A DNA stretch of 64,000 nt from Siderastrea siderea (Eukaryota; Cnidaria; Anthozoa; Scleractinia; Rhizangiidae): contig OZ034968.1 of the NCBI GenBank assembly GCA_964030785.1, positions 46,452,353 to 46,516,352 of the forward strand, in the 5' to 3' direction. This document shows positions 57,061 through 64,000 of the stretch, piece by piece (the stretch's first letter is position 1; every line of letters begins with the position of its first letter). Position numbers and translations under genes: made by a program. The notes below the pieces were generated by a model. The model had not been told where the DNA came from. It did no database searches and saw only the letters and a program-made list of their open reading frames with translations.

Positions 57061-58483
57061 CTTTAATAGATCGGATTGTCGGTGCGTGGAAATTGAAGTT
57101 GGGAAAAAATATGGGTCAAATATCACACGCCACTATTTGCCTAAGGGTTTAACAATGTTATTTCTTTTACCTGTCACAGCAATCTTAGTAAATGAACTAC
57201 TAAGAAAAATGATTAAATATCAAGTTATTATTTTTCGCAGCGAATAAGGCAAGCGAAAGCTTCGTTTCCTCGGCGGTCCGCATGTCGTTGTTGAGCAGCG
57301 GAAAATTTTCCTTGTGCCATTTTAATTTTGAATACAAATATTTAGATTCCGGTCACACAAGGCGTCCAGTTCTTGAAAAAAAAGGTTTTGATTTATTTCA
57401 CTTCCTTCGGCTCAGAAAAAGAATTCTCTTAAAACTGTTTAAAATATTTAGCAGCGCCAAGCACTTGTGTTTCAATGTGTTGAGTGACCACTGTACTATG
57501 ATAGACACGATAAGCTGCCTGGCAGCTGACTACAACAATAACGGTTTTCTCAAGAAAGATTCCCAGACTATGCCAAGAATGGCCAAAAATCTCAATGCTT
57601 TTTTTATAATATATAATGAACATAAACAACGGCAGACAAGGTATCGCTTCTTTTATTTTCTCCCACACCAACAGTAACATCGATCGACCCAAGGTTGAGA
57701 ATTCGCGAGCATCAAAGTCTAAAGTTTTCATAGGTGTTTTGTCTAAATTTCCACAGCTTAAAAGATCAATTCTTCGAATAGCCATGGCTATTTTGCCACA
57801 AGTTTACAGCGGATAAAAGTTGCACAACCTACCTTGGAATGGACAACTTTATGATCGCTGTATAGCGGCTTAACAGCTGGCTGGAGAGCGCTATACAAGC
57901 TTTGAACAACCGAGATGAAGCGATAATTTTATCCACCGGACAGCGACTTATCCGTTGAAAAAGAGTTATCCACTTTTTGAGCAACTGGGGCCTGAACTAC
58001 AATCATTGTCTAAGCATATTTCGCTTATGTTTTGAACTCCCGCCAAATAACTCAAATAATATTGTCAACAAACCGGTTTACAAGATTATTAGTTGAAACC
58101 TCACATCAGTTCTTACATCGAACGGTGAGAAAAATTCTTCATTTGCCGAATGAAACGAATCCTCAGAGGATTCGGAAGTTAAAGACTGTTCCGAATCGTA
58201 GAAATACTCTTCGGAGGTTTCGCAGTCGACGGTAGACATCTTCAGTCAAAACACAAGGAAACGCGACTGAGGTGAGCCTCTGACGTCACAAGCTATTAAA
58301 TTGCGCAATCACCCAGGAACACGTTTTCAGTAATAGTGGACACATTTTACGCGACTTTGGAACTAAAAAATATTAGGATGGAAGGTTTGTTGTTCAGTTT
58401 TCTGGGGAAATATGAACAAAACGCGATATTCTGCAACAGAATTCGGCGGAAATAAACCTATGAATTTTCGTCTCAGTGGCACT
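57061..58483. other. Right part of the THAP element; one small acidic frame
   Basis: A minus-strand 53-residue frame (58239 down to 58078) starts MSTVDCETSEEYFYDSEQ and is rich in Ser and Glu. It could be a first exon of the element's own gene. Other frames (57282-57785) lack motifs. Confidence 0.3.
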
Positions 58484-58854
58484 TTAAAAAGAATGCGTAC
58501 GTCGATTCACGTTGATCGTTCCCGATCTCGCTATATTAAGTGATAGTTGTGCCTTGATGAGCAATGAAGAAATGCATAAAATCGAGAAAACCTCCACAAG
58601 TTTGTCCAGTCCTTGGCAGACGATCCAATCTGCCACGAACTGCTGGTCCGTTTGCGATAAATTAAAATCCTCCATGTTTGGATTTCGAGTCGGAAACCAC
58701 ATGTGCATGTCAAAAGCCCGGGGGTAGGCAAATGCCCGACCCCCGGGCCGTGCCAAATTTGCTAATGCCCCACTCCCGGGACTGACAAGGCACGCAAATG
58801 CCCCGCAGTTGCCCGGGGGGGGGGGATGGGCGCAGCTGGAATTGACTGATGCAT

Positions 58855-60267
58855 TACATTACGAAAAGATCTTGAACAACGCAAGTTTTCCAACCTTTGT
58901 GAAGCTTTTTGTATTAAGTTACTTGAGAGTTTCGTTAACTTTTTGCCGGTGATATCATGCCAAAAGTAAGAGACACCATTCTTCTGGCTTATGCGTTTAA
59001 TTTAATCGGCTATGGGGAAAGAGTAAAACCTCCCGAGTTTGATGGAAATATATTGAGGTATTAAAATACCTGAAAAAAGACCTGAGAATAGAGGTTTTTA
59101 GTAGCACTTGAATACAACAATAACTGTAAACGAGTTTTTCCTCAGAACACTGACCAAATCTGACTAAACAATATGTAAGATTAAATAGTTCCATAGCGCC
59201 TAAACACGACCTGATGGGAAATTATTATAGCACAAAAATCAAAGAAAACACGACAAAGAAGATACTGCTGAAGAGCAGTCTGATCCTATTTACCTTAATC
59301 GTTCGAGGAATACCAATTCAGGAAAAAAGAAAGATCCGGCACAAATCGGTAAACATGCAAAACAGTCTTTTGTGTTTGAACAGATCGAATACCGCAAGCT
59401 TAGCTATCACTTTCGAGGAATTTTTGAGAAATCACTTTCGAGAAATACTTGAAATTGAAAGTTCAAAATGAAAACAGTGACAAAGTATCGTAATTAAGGT
59501 TCATTTAAGACATTAGAAGTGATTAATTTGAACTCGTGGACACATCTTATGAGACTTGTTCATTTGTCCACGAAAGCTCGTGATCAACAACACAACATGC
59601 AGATTTGACTACTAAACCAAAGACAACCAACAAACAGCGAAAACAAAAACATGTCGATCGAGACTCTGTTTTAGTCTTAGCAATGAACAAGGCAATGAAA
59701 ACCAAGACAAAATCATTTTTACTTGTAGCTTCACCATTACACAACTAAATCCCACTTCAGAGTGAAATTTACTCACTTGTTATCATGACTCAAGAATTTG
59801 AAAGCAAAATATTCCGAAATCATTCACCAATTCACACTAAATTTCGCTTATTTAAGTACAAATAAAATAAAATATAGGTAAAATGTCACATTACCTCGGT
59901 TCCTTGGCCATTTTTTGGTAGAAATGCCGTTGTTTTTGTTGATAGGAGTTAACATTCTCTCAAGTCTTAGGTTAGGTCAGCGGTATGCGGCGCATGAGCA
60001 GTTGTTGTGTACAAGAGAGCATGGCCGTGTGTTTGGCCGTTTGTTAGAACTATATGTATTAAATGTTGTGTTCTTCAGAAGTTGTCCTCGCCGGTCAACA
60101 TTTTCGCTTTCTTTCGACACACAGACACTGCACAGGAGTCGCGTTTTCACACAACGCCAAAACTCATTCATTGACGTTCGCGCCGGACAGCAAGAGCATG
60201 CACAGTTGTACGTTATTGAAAGGTGACGCCGCCGTTGCCGTCGCCGTCCTCGTATCGTAAGGTCTCT
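58855..60267. other. Right interior of the 53771 element, no gene recognised
   Basis: AT-rich, with frames of 65-107 residues and no motif. GC-rich cgccgttgccgtcgccg forms the terminal part. Confidence 0.4.
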
Positions 60268-60381
60268 AATATTAAAGTGACACCGCATGTCACGAGCCAA
60301 ACACCGACAAAAACCTTGAGAACATTGCCACAGAACATTGGTGTTTATTCTCAGAAAGTTTACTATCTTATAAACTCGAGA

Positions 60382-60584
60382 ATGTCTTCAACAAGCGAGG
60401 TATGTCATTACTTTGAACTTCTTTAAAGATATCTTCCTGTTTGTTGTCATTACTTAACTTGATTAGCCTGACGCTTATATTGATATCAAACCATTTCTTA
60501 TCTGTTTTTGGGCAGGTTGTGATCCCGGCAGAAAAGTCAGAGAACACACGTTTGAGGAGCATCCAGCAAAAGCCGATGACGCAG
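60382..60584 (+). CDS. Mini-exons of an unidentified gene, copy B (MSSTSE)
   Basis: Exon 1 is 60382-60399 and exon 2 is 60516-60584, with the same phase-0 junctions and the same 18 and 69 base lengths as at 23036. Exon 2 reads VVIPAEKSENTRLRSIQQ plus five residues, then cag|gtaaca. The upstream leader and downstream intron are also conserved to about 60715. No third exon is recognised before the virus-like island. Confidence 0.5.
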
Positions 60585-60719
60585 GTAACAATCACCTTTT
60601 TTAATCGTTCTAGTTACTATCTCTTTCACTCGCTAAACACCTTCGATGTAACCAACGCCTCGCCAATGTCCTTTCATCTCAATGTGTTTCCTACCCAGTA
60701 AAATGAACAACAAAACGGT

Positions 60720-61149
60720 CCCCCCCCCCCACAAATAAAAAACAACCTATAAAACAACAAGAAATTCTGAAGGATTTACAGGCGGCGCATAGTCTCTCAC
60801 CCCCCCCTCCCGCCTCCCCCCCTCCCCTTTTCTTACGGAAAAAAGGTTTAAGTTTAGTAGTTCGTGGTTTCCGGTGACCTGTTATGGACAGTTTGCACTT
60901 CCGGTATGTAAGGAATTAAATGTATGTATGCAACTAGTAGTAAAGGGTGAGTCAAATGAATACCACCTCATTCCTACACCCGTATTTTCCTATTTTAAAA
61001 CCACCCAGCGTATAATGAATACCACATCATTCCTACATCTGTATTTTCCTATTTTAAACCACCCAGCAAACAAAAAAGAAGAAAATTTAAAACGAAGCAT
61101 AACAGGACACGAAAAAAAAAAATATTATGTATAATCCAATCTGAGATCG
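60720..61149. repeat. Poly-C tracts and a two-copy ~60-bp tandem repeat
   Basis: C tracts lie at 60720-60730 and 60800-60830. Two tandem copies of aatgaataccacmtcattcc to ttttaaaccacccagc lie at about 60955-61066. This is probably the boundary zone of the island to the right. Confidence 0.55.
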
Positions 61150-61566
61150 ATGGTTGCCGGATTCAACTGTCAGATTACTGAAAACGTGCAAAACCTACCT
61201 CCTGAGTTACGTGAGATGATTTACAAACATTATCTCGCTATAAAACTGAGAGAACGAGCGTCTTTGGATTGGGACATGGTTCATGATGAGCTTTTAATAC
61301 AACCTTTTTGTTCTGAAAGGCATCGGCTTGTGCATATCATAGTATGTATATCAGATATGCATTGTTGCCGGGGAGGGTGTTGTTACCCTTGTTATGAACA
61401 AGAAGAAATCTTCCATGGATTAACCATCTCTGACCCGATTTATGATATGATTCTTGACAAGAAGAACATATTCATTAAATTGGGTTTTAAGGTTCAATAT
61501 ACAAACACAGAAATGATTACATTAATTCATAATCAAAATATTCATTACCGTCAGCAGACGTTTTGA
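61150..61566 (+). CDS. Intronless Cys-rich protein of the virus-like island
   Basis: 138 residues from ATG 61150. The N-terminal half is helical and reads NLPPELREMIYKHYLAIKLR and then SLDWDMVHDELLIQPFC. It is reminiscent of an F-box-like start. A Cys/His cluster follows (CISDMHCCRGGCCYPCYEQE), likely binding zinc. From memory, proteins with a PPELREMIYK start recur in cnidarian genomes as multi-copy, uncharacterised genes. It is convergent with the minus-strand gene ending at 61517, overlapping it by 50 bases. Such packing is viral rather than host-like. Function is unknown. Confidence 0.6.
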   Translation: MVAGFNCQITENVQNLPPELREMIYKHYLAIKLRERASLDWDMVHDELLIQPFCSERHRLVHIIVCISDMHCCRGGCCYPCYEQEEIFHGLTISDPIYDMILDKKNIFIKLGFKVQYTNTEMITLIHNQNIHYRQQTF

Positions 61567-61846
61567 TACCTATTTTATAAACAAATTGAAAATATTCATC
61601 TTCTAACAGATCTTCAGTAAGGCGTTTAGGTGCCCAAACACGAAAATTATCACCATCTTTTGTTTCTAAAATTAAAATAGATGAATTCCCAAATTTACCT
61701 TGCCGGTGTGAAACTTTGTTAATTTTGTATATATCGTCTGAAATATCTCTCCATTTTAAAACCTCTCTTCTTTTAAAACTTTCCTTAGTTGGCCAGTCTT
61801 GTGGGATCGTTTGTTGATCTGTACAGACATCCATAGTAAGATACAT
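61517..61846 (-). CDS. Candidate OB-fold single-strand DNA-binding-like protein
   Basis: 109 residues from the ATG at 61846, ending at TAA 61517. It reads LKWRDISDDIYKINKVSHRQ, SSILILETKDGDNFRVWAPK, RLTEDLLEDEYFQFVYKIG and EYFDYELM. The alternating beta-rich pattern with a KDG turn fits an OB-fold of the kind that binds single-stranded DNA, but no hallmark residue proves it. It lies downstream of three or four minus-strand genes with short gaps. Confidence 0.5.
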   Translation of the reverse strand: MYLTMDVCTDQQTIPQDWPTKESFKRREVLKWRDISDDIYKINKVSHRQGKFGNSSILILETKDGDNFRVWAPKRLTEDLLEDEYFQFVYKIGIKTSADGNEYFDYELM

Positions 61847-61945
61847 TGAAGATACATTTGTTTAATAGAGTGTACTTTTTTCTGATCGATGAGAAAAAAT
61901 CTATGAAGCGTTTGTATTTTTTTTAACTTCATACGTAAAATCGTT

Positions 61946-62113
61946 TTATGGGACCACATCTAGTCCTGAAGTGGGGTAGCCATCTTTGTCACGAGTTGGT
62001 AACAATATTTTTGAAACACACTCACGAGTGATAAATCGTATTTGTTTCATTTCGGGCGGTGAAAGAAGTTCAAAAAAAGCTAAATAACAAATAGCTTGCA
62101 AAGTTGCAATCAT
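61946..62113 (-). CDS. Small 55-residue protein
   Basis: From the ATG at 62113: MIATLQAICYLAFFELLSPP, then RFITRECVSKILLPTRDKDG and a Pro-rich end, stopping at TAA 61946. Not recognised. It lies 99 bases from the next gene and 30 bases from the previous one, in the same orientation. That packing is the main support for it. Confidence 0.45.
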   Translation of the reverse strand: MIATLQAICYLAFFELLSPPEMKQIRFITRECVSKILLPTRDKDGYPTSGLDVVP

Positions 62114-62143
62114 TTTGTAAGCGTATGTAATTACTTTGAAAAT

Positions 62144-62629
62144 CTACAACATAGCGAATGTTTTTTCATACTTTTTAGAAATAGATGGCGGAATCTCCAT
62201 ACAATGATCAGTGACGAAATTATCTATCATTTTCAATCTATCAAGAAAGACCTTTTCGTCGAAAGTTTCGCCTCTGAGGTAAAAGCGAATCTCATCAAGG
62301 ACTTTTTGGTATTCGATACGGGCAAAATTTGCTTGTTCTGTTTTCTTATCGTATTTCTTAAGGCTTGCCACTGCTTTTAAAATAAGACCGACCCCTGTTA
62401 AAGTTGCAATGACAACAGGGTTCAACGTAATTCCTCCGGCTACTACAGCACTAATAATTAATTTGCCAGCCGAAAGATTACAAACAAAATTTTTTCTTCA
62501 AAAACCGCGGTACAACTTTTCATAGCCATAATGTTTCTTATGGTAATAAGCATATAAATCTTTCATTTTTTCAACTTTTTTTTTAGAAAGTGTTTGGTCG
62601 ATATGGTTGAATTCGTATATGTCCCGCAT
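62144..62629 (-). pseudogene. Membrane protein, one in-frame stop
   Basis: It starts at the ATG at 62629 (MRDIYEFNHIDQTLSKKK) with a basic/aromatic helix (LYAYYHKKHYGYEKLYRGF). TGA at 62498-62500 then interrupts, and the same frame continues without an ATG. The continuation holds a hydrophobic stretch (SAVVAGGITLNPVVIATL and GVGLILKAVASL) and a charged helical tail (LDEIRFYLRGETFDEKVF). Read as one gene it would have an N-terminal helix, one or two membrane spans and a C-terminal helical domain. The stop may be a true nonsense mutation or a sequencing error. Alternatively there are two genes, the second starting at a non-ATG codon. Function unknown. Confidence 0.5.
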
Positions 62630-62840
62630 TGTGATATATAATGAATGAAAAAAATGTTTATGGCACTCTATATTCAATCAACGTTAAAGAGTTCTTCATT
62701 TTTCACAACTGAAGCCAGTTTCATAAACATTGAACAACAAAACGTTATTTTTAAATCAATATTTATTGTCTGTGTTTTAGTTGTTTCGGTTGAAGTGAAA
62801 GTTTGTAATAAATTAAATATGGAATTAATATATATTATGT

Positions 62841-63734
62841 TTAAGGAAATAGGTGTATATCGTCTTTGAAGCTGCTATACATTATTTTTATATTTACTAT
62901 GTGGCTATTTTTATTCATGATTATTTTGTCACAACCATTTAATAAAAATATGTTTCCATTTTTCGTATTTAAAATTCCATTTATGTAATGAACGGAACCA
63001 CGCAAACGATGTCCGTTTAAAGAAAGGTCTGTTTGCATTACCATTTGTCCATTTTCAATAACAAAGGCGGTGTCATAAACACTTGGATCAACGTTTGAAA
63101 TTGTTTCTTTAACACCATAAACAATTAGATGACCAATTGTCATTAATGATGGATTACGGACCGTACCGTGCAGATCGAGATATAGGTATTGCGGGGGTGA
63201 GCTACCCCATCTGTGAAAGTGGATAACTGTTTTTGTGTACTTTTCGAATATTTTAGTTGTATGATTAGAAATTGAAATCGTCGTGGCTTGTGGTGTTACA
63301 CTCACCTCATTCATTTCTGGTGGAAACCATTCAACAACCATAGTGTAGTAACCGACCGGAAGTTTATATAGGTTAAAACCGAGCCGTGACTGGTACTGGT
63401 TGGGTGAGCCTTTTTCAAACAGGAGTTTGAGATAGTAAGCTTTTTTATTTATTTGATGTGGAGACTCGGGAAAATCTTTGATGCCCAAAACCTCAATATT
63501 ATTTTCACTCGAAGATTCATCACTGTTTTCCATCAAGTATCTGAAGGCGTCCTTTTCATTTGTTGAGCTAGTGATATGGGATTCATGAATTGTTTGACTG
63601 ACACGATCAGACAAAGATGTTATTTTAGTTTGCATGAAATCAACATTAACTGCGGATTTCAGATCTTTACCATCGGTGTGTAAGTTGACAATTTTGTTAG
63701 TGCCATCAAATTTGAGAAACTTTTTTTGTTTCAT
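62841..63734 (-). CDS. Fibre-like structural protein, C-terminal part
   Basis: 297 residues, ending at TGA 62841. The N-terminus (GTNKIVNLHTDGKDLKSAVN) continues the repeat pattern of the upstream ORF: a short N-x-I-x-N-L phrase, then D-x-x-x-A-x-N-x-x-Y/F-V/M. A long beta-rich globular domain follows (YYLKLLFEKGSPNQYQSRLG, VGYYTMVVEWFPPEMNE and IHFHRWGSSPPQYLYLDLHG). Repeats plus a globular head resemble phage or virus fibre and tail-tip proteins. The ATG at 63734 may not be real: a run of seven A (T on plus) near 63720-63727 could hide a one-base frame error that separates it from the next ORF. Confidence 0.55.
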   Translation of the reverse strand: MKQKKFLKFDGTNKIVNLHTDGKDLKSAVNVDFMQTKITSLSDRVSQTIHESHITSSTNEKDAFRYLMENSDESSSENNIEVLGIKDFPESPHQINKKAYYLKLLFEKGSPNQYQSRLGFNLYKLPVGYYTMVVEWFPPEMNEVSVTPQATTISISNHTTKIFEKYTKTVIHFHRWGSSPPQYLYLDLHGTVRNPSLMTIGHLIVYGVKETISNVDPSVYDTAFVIENGQMVMQTDLSLNGHRLRGSVHYINGILNTKNGNIFLLNGCDKIIMNKNSHIVNIKIMYSSFKDDIHLFP

Positions 63735-63954
63735 CTATTTTGTTGTTAACAAACTCGACACATGCGGCGTCTCTTAGGTTTGATGGAAGATCAAGATTGA
63801 TAATCGAATTATTTTTCATGTCAACATCAACTTCTTTATCCAGTTTTTTCACAAGCTGATTATCAACATAGTTTTTGTTTGTGGCTTGATCTACTTGTTC
63901 TGGGTCTTTTACGTTGTAGATTGTATTATTATTCATATCAATGCTTGCTTCCAT
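63706..63954 (-). CDS. Fibre-like structural protein, N-terminal repeats
   Basis: 82 residues from the ATG at 63954: IDMNNNTIYNVKDPEQVDQA, TNKNYVDNQLVKKLD, then a second cycle VDMKNNSIINLDLPSNLRD. Each cycle is about 40 residues with the D-M-x-N-N-x-I-x-N phrase typical of trimeric fibre stalks in phages. It overlaps the 62841-63734 frame by 29 bases in the +1 frame. Most likely the two are one gene. The start is supported by purines (gaaaggtgg type) just upstream. Confidence 0.55.
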   Translation of the reverse strand: MEASIDMNNNTIYNVKDPEQVDQATNKNYVDNQLVKKLDKEVDVDMKNNSIINLDLPSNLRDAACVEFVNNKIDETKKVSQI

Positions 63955-64000
63955 TTTTCCACCTATTTTTTTGAAAGAAAGATATTTCTCGTGTCCTGAT

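Larger units (their letters stand above)
55641..58483. mobile_element. TTAA-flanked element with a THAP-like gene (Kolobok-like)
   Basis: The ends agtgccactgggac and, inverted, gtctcagtggcact lie directly inside TTAA (55637-55640 and 58484-58487). TTAA duplications plus a THAP domain are known features of Kolobok transposons. A LINE end is nested at about 56600-57055. The 15581-16089 MITE shares its terminus. Confidence 0.7.
55105..58854. mobile_element. Foldback element (atgcatcag family), split by a TTAA element
   Basis: The ends atgcatcagtcaattccagc and its inverse match 35871-36808. GC-rich arms lie at 55125-55270 and 58690-58830. A 2.84 kb element is nested at 55641-58483. Confidence 0.8.
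53771..60267. mobile_element. 6.5 kb DNA element with AGRGACCTTACGATACG ends
   Basis: The left end is agggaccttacgatacgaca, followed by acggcgacggcaacgg. The right end is the inverted equivalent, ending cgtatcgtaaggtctct. AAT on both sides (53768-53770 and 60268-60270) could be the target duplication. Unit A is contiguous across this point apart from its SINE. Nothing inside was identified as its transposase, so the superfamily is open. Much of the interior is later insertions. Confidence 0.7.
61140..64000. mobile_element. Edge of a virus-like integrated element
   Basis: Six short intronless genes lie in 2.8 kb, five on minus and one convergent on plus, with gaps of tens of bases and one overlap. 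They include fibre-like stalk repeats and a membrane protein. No nested transposons break this stretch, unlike the rest of the window. No polymerase, capsid or integrase gene is visible here, so the class (Polinton/Maverick-like, adintovirus-like or other) is not settled. The element continues past 64000, and its left terminus was not found. Confidence 0.5.

Noticed and set aside
62490..62640. Classic -1 programmed frameshift as explanation for the fibre ORF break at 63720
   Set aside because: The shift required is one base forward, not backward, and no downstream structure was evident. A homopolymer indel is simpler.

Overview
The window looks like nuclear DNA of a cnidarian, most likely an anthozoan such as a stony coral. 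The reasons are spliced genes with GT-AG introns, a tRNA-derived SINE, and BEL/Pao, DIRS, hAT, Kolobok-like and LINE remnants nested several layers deep. There are also long poly-G/C tracts and many foldback MITEs. The species assignment is inference; nothing in the window names it. Very little of the sequence is intact host gene.

The host backbone is a tandemly duplicated locus. Copy A (about 1848-6905) and copy B (about 43744-48761) each hold one complete small gene. Each has a TATA box, a non-coding first exon and five coding exons separated by four introns that are all phase 0. Each encodes a 211-residue secreted protein with a signal peptide and a predicted mostly helical mature chain. 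The family is not recognised. Length, secretion and the all-phase-0 five-exon layout recall helical cytokine genes, but that is a structural hypothesis only. A third unit (about 49330-50450) keeps only the upstream half. Related TATA-plus-leader modules recur at 21400-21750, 51600-51900 and 52540-52930 without those coding exons. Two mini-exons of another gene (starting MSSTSE) follow the modules, at 23036-23236 and 60382-60584.

Between and inside these units lie nested mobile elements. 8267-21359 is a DIRS-type tyrosine-recombinase retrotransposon. A 7.4 kb TTAA-flanked DNA element (9774-17132) with 0.73 kb terminal inverted repeats splits it, and two internal inversions scramble it. 23326-34470 is a BEL/Pao LTR retrotransposon with 195-bp LTRs and an AATGT target duplication. 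A 4.7 kb hAT transposon (25138-29811) splits that one, and it carries an F-box/LRR gene beside its decayed transposase. 34476-43740 is a field of MITEs, LINE ends, a 2.2 kb foldback with mirror-image tandem arrays, and minisatellites. 53771-60267 is a DNA element filled with a LINE endonuclease fragment, a foldback and a THAP-coding TTAA element.

The right end (about 61150-64000) differs in style. It has short, closely packed, intronless genes on both strands, including fibre-like repeat proteins and a candidate OB-fold protein. It looks like the edge of an integrated virus-like or large self-replicating element that runs past the window.

The two best candidates for something undescribed are the paired secreted helical proteins and the virus-like gene island. 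The F-box gene riding in an hAT element comes next. All family calls were made by eye from translated motifs; no database search was run.
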